DNA of 64,000 nt from Nocardia arizonensis (GTDB lineage: Bacteria > Actinomycetota > Actinomycetes > Mycobacteriales > Mycobacteriaceae), in contig NZ_LGYZ01000087.1 in the NCBI RefSeq assembly GCF_001310275.1, positions 166,792 through 230,791 of the forward strand. The letters are read 5' to 3'. Below, one piece after another: positions 26,851 through 35,954 of this stretch (the stretch's first letter is position 1; each line of letters starts with the position of its first letter). The notes under the pieces are model-generated. The model was not told where the DNA came from. It searched no databases and worked only from the letters and a program-made list of their open reading frames with translations. The position numbers and the translations under genes were made by a program.

Positions 26851-27564
26851 ATGGAATCCGGTGCCGGTGATCTGCTCGGTGAAGAATGGCTGCTGTATTG
26901 GACGTCGCGGGATGCGGTGGTGCCGCGGGAGTTTCTGCCGAAGTTGGATGAGTGGGCCGTCATCGACAGCCGTGAGCGTGCGCTGAGTATCGAGCCGGGG
27001 ACGCCGGTTCTGATCGACCCGGCCGGGCGTGTCGATGCCCGGCCGGCGTATTTCCTGCGCCGGTCGAAGTTCGGGTTCCTGGCCGAGGAGTCCAAACGGG
27101 CCTATGCCAAGGACTACCGGCTGTTCTTCACATTCCTTCCTCATCGTGAAAAGTATTGGGAAGACGCCGATTACGGGGAGATCGACGATTACGAGTCGTG
27201 GCGACACCGGTCGCCGGACAACCCGCGCCGCATCGGCGGCAACAAGTGGGCACGGGAACTGGCGGCGTTCAAGCTGCTCTACGGGTGGGCTGTCGCGGTC
27301 GGGCACATGAACCGGTCGCCGGTGCTGACACATACGGTGCGCCGCCGCGACGGCACCGTGGTCGAGATCGCCAATAACCAGCCCAAGGACGTGCGAAACC
27401 CGTGCTCGATCACATTGGCGGGCAACATGAAACGGCACCGGTCGCGATGCGGCCGGTGCCGGTCGAGTAGGGACGAGGTCAGGCTGTGGCCGTCCAGCCT
27501 TCGAGGTCGGCGGCGTCGCCTTCGTACTGGTCGCCGCGTAGCTCGAGGGTGCTGTCGGCGCTGA
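26851..27564 (+). pseudogene. N-terminal fragment of a site-specific integrase, truncated
   Basis: From GTG/ATG-like start at 26851 the frame encodes about 185 residues resembling the N-terminal SAM-like DNA-binding half of an actinobacterial tyrosine integrase (FLRRSKFGFLAEESKRAYAK, IDDYESWRHRSPDNPRRIGG, HTVRRRDGTVVEIANNQPKD). After about base 27400 it turns into arginine-rich junk that reads antisense into the neighbouring gene. The catalytic half with R-H-R-Y residues is missing, so it is broken. Confidence 0.7.
27433..27461 (-). terminator. Hairpin terminator for the 89-residue gene
   Basis: CGGCACCGG (27433-27441) pairs with CCGGTGCCG (27453-27461), with a further CGC/GCG pairing in the loop. 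On the minus strand it is followed by GTTTC. It lies just beyond the stop of the minus-strand gene at 27479. Confidence 0.7.
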
Positions 27565-27748
27565 GGTAGGCGGTGACGTCCTCGGGTTCCAGGACCTCGA
27601 CGGCCAACGCGAGTTCGACATCGACGCCCTGCGCCAGGGTGAAGCCGACGAGCAGGCCGACGACTTCGGTGTCGTGACGTTTCAGCTTCACCAACGCCCC
27701 GAGGTCGTTGTAGTCCAGACTCGCGGCCTTCTTGATGATGCTGCCCAT
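27479..27748 (-). CDS. Small acidic protein of unknown function
   Basis: An 89-residue product (ATG 27748) with a basic N-terminus (MGSIIKKAASLDYNDL) and a strongly acidic, strand-rich remainder (LAVEVLEPEDVTAYLSADST, LELRGDQYEGDAADLEGW). No signal peptide, membrane segment or known motif is visible. It has its own hairpin terminator, which supports a real gene. I do not recognise the family. Confidence 0.65.
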   Translation of the reverse strand: MGSIIKKAASLDYNDLGALVKLKRHDTEVVGLLVGFTLAQGVDVELALAVEVLEPEDVTAYLSADSTLELRGDQYEGDAADLEGWTATA

Positions 27749-27849
27749 GCCTGGACCCTAGTGGACATTCCGCACAACCGAGCGCGTGACACCGCTCCGA
27801 CGCTGGGCGAGACCGTGGCGTCGAGCGGGAGCCACCGCGCCGGAAAGTG

Positions 27850-28536
27850 TCAGCAGGTGTAGTACTCGCCCGCGTTCACCCCGCGCGGCGTGGCCTCCTC
27901 GGCGAGACAGCCGTAGGTCACCACACCGGCGTCACTCGCGTGAAATCCGGTGCCCGCCTGCTTGTTCACGCAGTACAGGCCGGCCGAATCCATCCGGCAC
28001 TTGGTGCCGTGTACGACGATCTCCGAACCGTAGGGCAGTTCCTGGCCGTAACCGCGCACGAACGGACCCGGGTCACCGTGCAGTCCGCCGACGGTCAGGG
28101 TCTGTCCGCCGAACTCGACCCAGCCGCCGACCCAGTTGCCCTGCTGCCCTTGCGGCTTCGATGGCGGGTTCTTCAGGTCCACCAGGCAGACCAGGGTGTG
28201 GTTGCCTTCGTGTCCGTCGGTCGTGCAACGGATCTTGCCGGTCGGACTCGTGAAGGCGCGATCACCGTCGCCGAGCGCGCTCCTTGTCCCGTCCTCAGTG
28301 CCGGCCCAACCGTATTTCGCGCCGTCGATCTGACTTCCACCGTCGACCCAGCTCGACACCTCGCCCAACGGCGCATTGTCGCTCGGCGCGGTCTCGGCCT
28401 TCGCGGTGGTGCTCGGCGCGACCGCCGCGGCGGTGGTCGAACTCGGCGCCTCCGGGACGGTGGGTTCGGTCGTCGATGAGCAGGCTGCCGTGAGAATTAC
28501 CAGTGCCGCCAAGGCCACGATACGCATGCGAAGCAC
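27850..28536 (-). CDS. Secreted lipoprotein of unknown function
   Basis: A 228-residue product with a signal peptide ending in the lipobox LTAAC (Cys about residue 19), followed by a Ser/Thr/Ala-rich linker of some 40 residues and a folded domain with several cysteines (RCTTDG, LVCLVD, KCRMDSAGLYC, YGC, YYTC) likely forming disulfides. This is the build of a mycobacterial-type Lpp/Lpq surface lipoprotein. Start at 28536 or 28527. Function not recognisable. Confidence 0.8.
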   Translation of the reverse strand: MLRMRIVALAALVILTAACSSTTEPTVPEAPSSTTAAAVAPSTTAKAETAPSDNAPLGEVSSWVDGGSQIDGAKYGWAGTEDGTRSALGDGDRAFTSPTGKIRCTTDGHEGNHTLVCLVDLKNPPSKPQGQQGNWVGGWVEFGGQTLTVGGLHGDPGPFVRGYGQELPYGSEIVVHGTKCRMDSAGLYCVNKQAGTGFHASDAGVVTYGCLAEEATPRGVNAGEYYTC

Positions 28537-28638
28537 CCTAGCGCCCGGGTCCCGCGTCTCGATCGGCCGCCGCGTGAACTACGAATCCGCAAGGACGGAA
28601 AGATAATTCACCAAGTGTGCGAACCTGCGGCTCCCGAA

Positions 28639-28665
28639 TTGTCAAGTACTACGTAATTCCATAAT
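28639..28665 (+). promoter_or_regulatory. Candidate promoter for a leaderless transcript
   Basis: TTGTCA (28639-28644) and CATAAT (28660-28665) are 15 bases apart. A start site 7-10 bases after the -10 would fall on the GTG at 28675, so the ArsR-type gene may be translated without a leader, as is common in actinobacteria. Confidence 0.4.
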
Positions 28666-28674
28666 CTCGTCGGC

Positions 28675-29184
28675 GTGAACCTGGAAGGACGTGTCGCGGC
28701 GTTGGAACGCCGCATCGCGGCACTGGAGGCCGCCACCCGGCCGGGCCATTCGAGCGGCGCGGTCGCCGAAGGACCGAATTGGGCGATCCGACGACTCACC
28801 GCCGATTTCGCGGAAGCCGAGGTCGTCAACGGCGGCATACTCTTCGCGGGCTCCGGTCATCTGCCCGCGGGCGACGGCTACGGCTGGCAGATGAGCTTCA
28901 GCACCGACGACCTGCTGCTCGACGATGCCGACAGCGCCGCCGAATGCCTTGCCGCACTGGGGAGCCCGGTGCGCCTGCGACTGCTGCGGGCCATTCTGTA
29001 CGGACGGCGCACCGCCGCGGAACTCGCCGAACTCGACGGTGTCGGCACGTCGGGGCAGATCTATCACCATCTGCGCCAACTGGCGGCGGTAGGCTGGTTG
29101 CAGACCGCGGGACGAGGACGTTTCGAGGTTCCGCCCGGACGGGTGGTACCGCTGCTTGTGGCCTTGGCCAGCGCCCGCCGCTGA
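28675..29184 (+). CDS. ArsR-type winged-helix regulator
   Basis: A 169-residue protein starting at GTG 28675. It has a short N-terminal coiled coil (LEGRVAALERRIAALEAA), a middle domain, and a C-terminal winged helix (LAALGSPVRLRLLRAILYGR, RTAAELAELDGVGTSGQIYH, HLRQLAAVGWL) typical of ArsR/HTH_20 regulators. No metal-binding cysteines are present, so it is probably not a metal sensor. It is divergent from the lipoprotein gene and upstream of the acyl-CoA synthetases; the target is unknown. Confidence 0.8.
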   Translation: MNLEGRVAALERRIAALEAATRPGHSSGAVAEGPNWAIRRLTADFAEAEVVNGGILFAGSGHLPAGDGYGWQMSFSTDDLLLDDADSAAECLAALGSPVRLRLLRAILYGRRTAAELAELDGVGTSGQIYHHLRQLAAVGWLQTAGRGRFEVPPGRVVPLLVALASARR

Positions 29185-29330
29185 GCCGCGCGACACGAAC
29201 CGACAACGAGTGATGTCCATTTTGTCGGCTTCAAACGTGATGCACGACACATCCTGCTACGGTGTGCGCACTGGATCGTTTCAGATTCGCGCGGCCGGGT
29301 GCCTCGCGAGTTGCCGTGGAGGTGTCGGAT

Positions 29331-30956
29331 ATGAGGATCGCGCACGTACTCGAAGTCGTGAAAGCGCTCGGACTGCTGCGAAGCAATGGCATCTCCGATC
29401 CGACCAAGCCGCTCGAGACGTTGCGCACCCTCCGGGAATCCAAGGTCTTCGGGCCGCAGGCGACCCTCGTGCAGCACACGGCCCGAATCTCGCCGGACGC
29501 GCCCGCACTCGTCGACGAGCGCGGTGAGCTGACCTACGGCGAACTCGACAAGCAGGCCAACGCGATCGCCCGCGGTTTGCGAGCGGCCGGTATCACCGAG
29601 GGCACGGTCATCGGCGCGCTGTGCCGCGACCACCGCGGACTGATCCTGGCGATGGTCGCCGCGGGCAAGCTCGGCGTGCGAATCGCGCTGATGAACACCG
29701 GTTTCGCCAAGCCACAATTCGCCGAGGTGTGCGCCAGGGAGAATGTCAAGGCCGTACTGCACGACAGCGAATTCCTCGGCCTGCTCGACGCCCTGCCCGC
29801 CGACCTACCGCGCTATCTCACCTGGGTCGACGAGGGTGCCGAACTACCCGGCGACGAACAGACTTTCGACGATCTGATCGCCGCGAACTCCAGCGAGCCG
29901 CTGCCCGCCCCGAGCAAGCCGGGCGGGTTCATCATCCTGACCAGCGGCACCACCGGCCTGCCCAAGGGCGCGCCACGGCACAAGGCATCACCGTTGGCGA
30001 CCGCGCAGTTCGTGGATCGCATCCCGTTCCCCATCCGCGGCACCCAGGTCATCGTGTCGCCGATCTTCCACAGCACCGGTCTCGGCACGTGGCTGGTCGG
30101 CGCGGCCATCGGCAACAAGGTGGTGGTGCGCCGCCGCTTCGACGCCGAGGCGACGCTGAAGATGGTCTCCGACCACAAGGCCGAGATGCTGGTGGCGGTG
30201 CCGACCATGCTGCACCGCATGACGGAACTGCCCGCGGAGGTCCGCGCGCGCTACGACCTGTCGTCGCTGAAGTGCATCCTGCTCGCGGGCTCGGCGCTGT
30301 CGCCGGAACTGTGCGTCAAGGCGACCGAGGTGTTCGGGCCGGTGCTGTACAACCTCTACGGGTCCACCGAATGCGCCATCGCCACGGTCGCCGTTCCCGA
30401 TGAGCTCGCCATCGCGCCCGGCACCGTCGGACGCTCCCCCGTGACCTGCGAGGTCCGCCTCTACGACGACCAGGACCGCCGGGTGACCTCGATCGACACC
30501 ACCGCGCGCATCTTCGTGCGCAGCGGCGCGCCGTTCGAGGGGTACACCGACGGCCGCCACAAGCAGATCATCGACGGCTACATGTCCAGCGGCGACGTCG
30601 GCCATTTCGATGAGCACGGCCTGCTCATGGTGGACGGACGCGACGACGACATGATCGTCTGCGGCGGTGAGAACGTCTTCCCGCAGGAGGTGGAGAACCT
30701 GCTGCTGGAACGAGTCGACGTGTTCGACGTGGCGGTCATCGGGGTCGATGATCTGGAGTTCGGCAAGCGGCTGCGCGCCTTCGTCGTCGTCGCCGAGGGT
30801 CACACTCCCGACGGCGAGGAGATCAAGTCCCACGTCAAGAACAATCTCGCCCGCTACAAGGTGCCGCGCGATGTCGTCTTCCTCGAGGACCTCCCGCGCA
30901 ATCCGACCGGCAAACTGCTGCGCCGGGTACTCGTCGAATACGAGATCGACGCCTAG
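29331..30956 (+). CDS. Fatty-acid-CoA ligase, first of a tandem pair
   Basis: A 541-residue adenylate-forming enzyme that would activate a carboxylic acid to its CoA thioester through an acyl-AMP. The ATG at 29331 follows a GGAGGT site; upstream in-frame codons are rejected for lack of one. Motifs are complete: A3 TSGTTGLPKGAPR, A5 YGSTECA, the A7-A8 YMSSGDVGHFDEHG and GRDDDMIVCGGENVFP, and the catalytic Lys in RNPTGKLLRR. It resembles mycobacterial FadD2-type ligases. The next gene is a close paralogue; shared segments include MNTGFAKPQF and VKAVLHDSEFL. Confidence 0.88.
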   Translation: MRIAHVLEVVKALGLLRSNGISDPTKPLETLRTLRESKVFGPQATLVQHTARISPDAPALVDERGELTYGELDKQANAIARGLRAAGITEGTVIGALCRDHRGLILAMVAAGKLGVRIALMNTGFAKPQFAEVCARENVKAVLHDSEFLGLLDALPADLPRYLTWVDEGAELPGDEQTFDDLIAANSSEPLPAPSKPGGFIILTSGTTGLPKGAPRHKASPLATAQFVDRIPFPIRGTQVIVSPIFHSTGLGTWLVGAAIGNKVVVRRRFDAEATLKMVSDHKAEMLVAVPTMLHRMTELPAEVRARYDLSSLKCILLAGSALSPELCVKATEVFGPVLYNLYGSTECAIATVAVPDELAIAPGTVGRSPVTCEVRLYDDQDRRVTSIDTTARIFVRSGAPFEGYTDGRHKQIIDGYMSSGDVGHFDEHGLLMVDGRDDDMIVCGGENVFPQEVENLLLERVDVFDVAVIGVDDLEFGKRLRAFVVVAEGHTPDGEEIKSHVKNNLARYKVPRDVVFLEDLPRNPTGKLLRRVLVEYEIDA

Positions 30957-31083
30957 TTCGGCCTGAGACGACAACCACAGCGTTCCCATTTGCGGTTGCT
31001 ATTGTTGGCGACAGCACTGGATCTCGAAGTTGCGGTCCACATCACCGCTCACCCCGTGGGTGGATCGCGGAAGGTTGTTGTCG

Positions 31084-32745
31084 ATGTCGTCTCTCTCCTT
31101 CCCTGCCCTAGGTGGCACCGCCCGGAAGGCGGCCGATGCCGCGCTGGGCGTGAACGTCATGGTCAAACGGCGGCTGTTCAACCCGCTGCGGCCCGACCAC
31201 GCCGCCCGTTCGGCCTTCAACGTGTTGAAGTTCGGCCCCTTCGCGGGCGTGGTCATGCATTCCGCACAGACGAGGCCGGGGGCAGCGGCCATCGTCGACG
31301 AACGCGGCGAATTGACCTTCGGACAGCTGAACGAGCAGTCCAACGCGCTGGCACGGGGCCTGCAAGCGCGCGGTATCGAACCCGGCGACGTGATCGCGCT
31401 GCTGGCGCGTGACCATCGCGGGATGGTGCTCAGCCTGCTCGCCACCGGCAAGCTCGGTGTGCGCGCGGTGCTGATGAACACCGGATTCGCCAAGCCGCAG
31501 TTCGCCGACGTGGCGGCTCGCGAGAAGGTCAAGGCCGTCCTGCACGACAGCGAATTCCTCGATCTCATGAGCGCCATCCCCGAGTCGATTCCGCGCATTC
31601 TGACCTGGGTGGACGAGAAGGACGGCGCCGACGCCGCGACCGCGACCCTGGAGTCGGTGGCGGCCGGGCACTCCTCGGCGCCGCTGAGCGCGCCCGCCAA
31701 ACCGGGCGGCCTGGTGATCCTCACCAGCGGCACCACCGGCACGCCGAAGGGCGCACCGCGCGACCGGGTCAGCCCGTTCGCCTCGGCCCAGTTCGTGGAC
31801 CGGGTGCCGCTGCCGAGCAACGGCACCATGATCATGGCCGCGCCGATCTTCCACGGCACGGGTCTGTCGCAGTTCACCATCGGCCTGGCGCTCGGCAACC
31901 GGGTGGTCTTCCAGCAGCGGCGCTTCGACCCGCGGCTGACGCTGGCCAATATCGCGAAGTACAAGGCGGATTCGCTGGTCGTGGTGCCGACGATGTTGCA
32001 GCGGATTCTGGATCTGGGCGATGACGTACTCGCCCAGTACGACACCGACAGCATCAAGGTGATCTTCGCCGCGGGCTCGGCCATCGCGCCCGACGTGGTC
32101 ACCCGCGCGCTCGACCGCTTCAACGACAGCCTCTACAACCTCTACGGTTCCACCGAATGCGCGGTCATGACGGTGGCGACGCCGGAGGATCTGCGTAAGG
32201 CGCCGACCACCGCGGGCAGGGCTCCGGTCGGGATACGGATCGTGCTGCTGGACGAGAATCGGCGGCCGATCACCGAGCCGAATGTCACCGGGACGATCTT
32301 CGTCGACAACGGCTTCGCCTTCACCGGCTACACCGACGGGCGCACCAAGGAAATCGTCGACGGCATGATGTCCAGCGGCGACGTCGGCCATTTCGACGCC
32401 GAGGGTCTGCTCTACATCGACGGCCGCGACGACGACATGATCGTCTCCGGCGGCGAGAACGTCTTCCCGCTCGAGGTGGAGAACCTCATCGCGGGCCGCG
32501 ACGACGTCTTCGAGGCCGCGGTCGTCGGCGTGGCGGACCGGGAGTTCGGCAAGCGACTGCGCGCGTTCGTGGTACCCGGGCCGGATTCAAAGCGCGACCC
32601 GCAGGAGATCAAGGATTTCGTCAAGGCCAACCTCGCCCGCTACAAGGTGCCGCGCGAGGTGATCTTCCTGGACGAACTGCCGCGTAACGCCACCGGCAAA
32701 CTGCTGCGCAAACCGCTCATCGAAATGGAGGTCGACGCGGTCTGA
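31084..32745 (+). CDS. Fatty-acid-CoA ligase, second of a tandem pair
   Basis: A 553-residue paralogue of the preceding ligase, starting at ATG 31084 after GGAAGG. A3 TSGTTGTPKGAPR, A5 YGSTECA, A7-A8 region GRDDDMIVSGGENVFP and the catalytic Lys in RNATGKLLRK are intact. The two genes are 127 bases apart and clearly arose by tandem duplication. The divergent acyl-pocket region (IFHGTGLSQFTIGLALG here, IFHSTGLGTWLVGAAIG in the first) suggests different acyl substrates. Confidence 0.88.
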   Translation: MSSLSFPALGGTARKAADAALGVNVMVKRRLFNPLRPDHAARSAFNVLKFGPFAGVVMHSAQTRPGAAAIVDERGELTFGQLNEQSNALARGLQARGIEPGDVIALLARDHRGMVLSLLATGKLGVRAVLMNTGFAKPQFADVAAREKVKAVLHDSEFLDLMSAIPESIPRILTWVDEKDGADAATATLESVAAGHSSAPLSAPAKPGGLVILTSGTTGTPKGAPRDRVSPFASAQFVDRVPLPSNGTMIMAAPIFHGTGLSQFTIGLALGNRVVFQQRRFDPRLTLANIAKYKADSLVVVPTMLQRILDLGDDVLAQYDTDSIKVIFAAGSAIAPDVVTRALDRFNDSLYNLYGSTECAVMTVATPEDLRKAPTTAGRAPVGIRIVLLDENRRPITEPNVTGTIFVDNGFAFTGYTDGRTKEIVDGMMSSGDVGHFDAEGLLYIDGRDDDMIVSGGENVFPLEVENLIAGRDDVFEAAVVGVADREFGKRLRAFVVPGPDSKRDPQEIKDFVKANLARYKVPREVIFLDELPRNATGKLLRKPLIEMEVDAV

Positions 32746-32854
32746 GACGCAGGCGTACGTCGTCGCGGCCGGTTCCGGGCGGACCGGCCGCGGTCGTTTC
32801 GACGTCGGGATCACCGATGGGCAGCGTTGATAACGGCTCGGTTACCATCAGCGG

Positions 32855-33418
32855 GTGAGTATCGAGTTCGGCCGGCCGACCGCGGTGGACCGCGGCGCCG
32901 TCGCGCGGGTGCGCGGTGGCTCGGCCGGTGCGATCTCGGGGGCGCTGGCACTGGCCGCGCACGGCTGGGCGAGCGGCGCCGTTGCGCCCGACAGCGCGGC
33001 GGTCATGCTGCTGGCCGCGGTCGCAGCGGTCGTCGGTGCGCTGGTCGCCGGGCTCGGTCCGCTGCGCGACACCGCGTTCGGCCTGGTCGCCGCCCTGGTC
33101 GGCGGGCAGTTGCTCGGCCACCTCGCGGCGGGTTTCGGTTCGGGGCACCTGCATCACGGTGACGCTCGGCTGACCCCGCACATGGTGCTCGCCCATATTC
33201 TCGCGGCCTTCGCCGCCGCCGCCCTCATCCGCGGCGCGGAGACCGCGTACCGGATCGGGACCGCCGTCCTGGCCCATATCGTCCCGCTTCCGCGGCACCT
33301 GCCCGCGCTCGCCGAACCCGAACCGCCGCGCACCGCGCACCGCGATCGGGTCATCCTGCGGATCTTCGCGGCCGAATCGCTGCGCACGCGGGGTCCGCCC
33401 GTGCTCGTTCGTCTCTGA
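32855..33418 (+). CDS. Membrane protein with histidine-rich loop, unknown function
   Basis: A 187-residue product starting at GTG 32855. Four or so hydrophobic segments (residues ~20-45, 50-70, 75-95, 110-130) surround a loop GSGHLHHGDARLTPHMVLAH rich in histidines. The C-terminus is cytoplasmic and basic. It precedes a PepSY membrane protein that also has a HHGADE loop. The histidines suggest metal (copper or iron) contact, as in several small actinobacterial metal-homeostasis membrane proteins, but this is inference. Confidence 0.7.
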   Translation: MSIEFGRPTAVDRGAVARVRGGSAGAISGALALAAHGWASGAVAPDSAAVMLLAAVAAVVGALVAGLGPLRDTAFGLVAALVGGQLLGHLAAGFGSGHLHHGDARLTPHMVLAHILAAFAAAALIRGAETAYRIGTAVLAHIVPLPRHLPALAEPEPPRTAHRDRVILRIFAAESLRTRGPPVLVRL

Positions 33419-33548
33419 TTCCTTCTCCGGTGTGCGGACCTGTCGTCCGCGAATCGCTCAGCTGCGAGAACCCTGTCTCGATACGCGTCTCGCTGGGCTG
33501 TTCGCGCAATGACGGCCGCCGCACCGGATTCCCATTCTCAGAATCGAA

Positions 33549-35027
33549 ATGATCGTGAGCACAACAGAAAACGTCACCCGCGACGCCGAGAGTCCGGCGC
33601 CGCCACCCGAATACGCCCGACCGCGGCGGACACCCGGCGCGGGAGTGCAGGCACTGGCCATGCGACTGCACTTCTACGCCGGCGTCTTCGTCGCGCCGTT
33701 CATCCTCATCGCGGCAATCACCGGCGCGCTCTACGCGATATCGCCCACGCTGGAACAGATCACGTCACACGACCTGCTGAAGGTGGAGCCGGGCGCCTCG
33801 GCTCGTCCACTGTCCGACCAGGTCGCCGCGGCCGTGGCCACTCGGCCCGACCTCGCGCTGGTCGCCGTCGCGCCCGCACCGGAGGCCGACGACACGACCA
33901 GGGTGCTGTTCAGCGATCCGTCACTGGGCGAATCCGAACGGCGCGCGGTCTTCGTCGACCCCTACAGCGCGCGGCCGATCGGCGAATCGGTGGTCTACGG
34001 CAGTTCCGGGGCGCTGCCGTTGCGCACCTGGATCGACCGCCTGCACCGTGACCTGCACCTCGGCGAATTCGGCCGCCTCTACAGTGAACTGGCCGCGTCC
34101 TGGCTGTGGGTCATCGCACTGGCCGGACTGGTGCTGTGGATTCGACGGGTGCGCTCGCGTCGCGACCGCGATTCGGCCCGTTGGCTGTTCGCCCCCGACC
34201 GCACGAAGGCGGGTCGGCTCCGGGCGATGAACTGGCACGGCGCGATCGGCGTGTGGGTGCTGCCGCTGCTGCTGTTGCTGTCGGTGACCGGGATGACCTG
34301 GTCCACCTACGCCGGGGCGAACATCGGCGAGCTGCGCCAGCAGCTCAGCTGGAAGACACCGTCGGTCAGCACCGCGCTGCCCGGGACCGCGGCACACCCG
34401 CCCGCCGCCGGCGACCATCACGGCGCGGACGAGTCGACGCCGCGGACCATCGAGATCGCCACGCGCATCGCCCAACTCGACGCGGTTCTCGGCGCGGCAC
34501 GGGAGGCGGGCGTCACCCGGGGCGTGGAGGTCTCGGTGCCCTCGAACGACGACACCGCCTTCACCGTGAAGCAGCGTCGGATGCCGGGCACCTACACCGT
34601 GGATTCGGTGGCCGTCGACGGCGCGACCGGAGCGGTCACCGCGCGTCTGGATTACGCGGACTGGCCGCTGATGGCGAAATCGACCAACTGGGGCATTCAG
34701 TTCCACATGGGTCTGATGTTCGGGCCGCTCAATCAACTGCTGCTGCTGGCCGCGATGACCGGGCTGATCGTCGTGATCGCGCTCGGGTACCGCATGTGGT
34801 GGCAGCGTAGACCGGCGCGCGGCAATGCGGGCTTCGCCCTCGGACGCCCGCCGCGGCGCGGGGCGCTGCGCAAGGCATCGCCGTGGGTGGCCGTGCCGCT
34901 GATCGCCGCCGCGGCGGTGATCGGCTGGTTCGCGCCCCTGATCGGAATCAGCCTGCTCGGATTCCTCACGATCGACCTGATACTCGGAATCATCGGGCGC
35001 ACAAGACAAGTCGAGAAGACCTCCTGA
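33549..35027 (+). CDS. PepSY-associated transmembrane protein
   Basis: A 492-residue protein with the PepSY_TM layout: first membrane helix after MRLHFYAGVFVAPFILIAAI, a long extracytoplasmic PepSY-type domain with conserved WIDRLHRDLHLGEFGRLYSE, two helices around residues 180-200 and 235-255, a second outside domain containing GDHHGADEST, then WGIQFHMGLMFG and further helices. Histidines at membrane borders are typical of this family, which is linked to iron-siderophore or metal-linked electron transfer. No partner reductase is visible; the upstream His-rich membrane protein is the likely partner. Confidence 0.85.
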   Translation: MIVSTTENVTRDAESPAPPPEYARPRRTPGAGVQALAMRLHFYAGVFVAPFILIAAITGALYAISPTLEQITSHDLLKVEPGASARPLSDQVAAAVATRPDLALVAVAPAPEADDTTRVLFSDPSLGESERRAVFVDPYSARPIGESVVYGSSGALPLRTWIDRLHRDLHLGEFGRLYSELAASWLWVIALAGLVLWIRRVRSRRDRDSARWLFAPDRTKAGRLRAMNWHGAIGVWVLPLLLLLSVTGMTWSTYAGANIGELRQQLSWKTPSVSTALPGTAAHPPAAGDHHGADESTPRTIEIATRIAQLDAVLGAAREAGVTRGVEVSVPSNDDTAFTVKQRRMPGTYTVDSVAVDGATGAVTARLDYADWPLMAKSTNWGIQFHMGLMFGPLNQLLLLAAMTGLIVVIALGYRMWWQRRPARGNAGFALGRPPRRGALRKASPWVAVPLIAAAAVIGWFAPLIGISLLGFLTIDLILGIIGRTRQVEKTS

Positions 35028-35169
35028 CATCCGCCGCGCCCGCACACCGGGCGCGGCGATTCGACACGCGGCCGCGCGCGGACTGCCATCCGGCAGCTCC
35101 GCCGGTGCGTCACGTCCGCGTCAGGACGTGCACCGAGAACTCCGCACTTTCCGAAAGGACCACTACCCC

Positions 35170-35868
35170 ATGAAGATTCGCTCACTAGCTCTCGTCATTG
35201 CCCTCCTGACCACCGCCGTCGGGATCACCGCGGCCGTCGGCACGGCCGCGGAACCGGACGCCATCGGCTTCACCGCGCGCGCCACCGACACCGCCTCGAT
35301 CATCACCATCGACTCCGGTTCGCTGCTCGTGGAGGACAATGCGCTGAAGATCGAATCGCCCGACGGCACCGTGGTCGCGGGCGCGCCGCTGACCTTCCGT
35401 ATCGATGATTTCGAATTCCCCATCGCCGCGGCGATCTCCGGCCGGGAGGCGACCCTCACTCCGCGGCTGTCGATGGACAGCGCCGTATACAAGCCCGTCG
35501 CACTGCCCTACGAGGACAAGGCCCCCTGGAAGAACGCATTCGACCGCGAACAGGCCGCCTGGAGCCGTATGACCAGCACCATCGGTATGGGCGCCACCCT
35601 CGGCACCCTCGTCGGCGGCATCGCGGGCGGCGCCATCGGCTGCGTCCTGGGCGGCGTCGCAGGCGCCACCGTCGCCTCGGCCACCATCGTCGGCCTCTTC
35701 GGCCCCTTCGTCCCCGCCGCGGTCGTCGGCTGCGTGGGCGGCATCGTCGCCGTCGGCGCCCTCGGCACGCTCATCGGCCAGATCGCCATCACCGCTCCGG
35801 TAGCCATCGGCGCCGCCATCCAATACGTCGTCACCACCAACCAGCCCTTCACCCCACCCGCGAAGTAA
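35170..35868 (+). CDS. Secreted protein with glycine-rich hydrophobic C-terminal half
   Basis: A 232-residue product from ATG 35170 after GAAAGGA. Residues 1-27 are a Sec signal peptide ending TAAEP. Residues ~30-110 form a strand-rich domain; residues ~140-215 are long Gly/Ala/Val-rich hydrophobic stretches (GATLGTLVGGIAGGAIGCVL, AGATVASATIVGLFGPFVPA) with two cysteines. This resembles a family of secreted, glycine-zipper-like proteins found in many copies in Nocardia. Membrane insertion or surface assembly is plausible; function is unknown. Confidence 0.75.
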   Translation: MKIRSLALVIALLTTAVGITAAVGTAAEPDAIGFTARATDTASIITIDSGSLLVEDNALKIESPDGTVVAGAPLTFRIDDFEFPIAAAISGREATLTPRLSMDSAVYKPVALPYEDKAPWKNAFDREQAAWSRMTSTIGMGATLGTLVGGIAGGAIGCVLGGVAGATVASATIVGLFGPFVPAAVVGCVGGIVAVGALGTLIGQIAITAPVAIGAAIQYVVTTNQPFTPPAK

Positions 35869-35954
35869 CCGGATCGATCGGTATCGGTTCCGGCTCGGCG
35901 ACGGCGGGAACCGACACCGCGTCTTCTCGACCGCGGGGCGCACGCGCTCACGGG

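Noticed and set aside
25866..27095. A longer 409-codon form of the phosphotransferase
   Set aside because: The extra N-terminal 114 codons are antisense to the integrase fragment and have no APH resemblance; ATG 26753 gives the normal family length.
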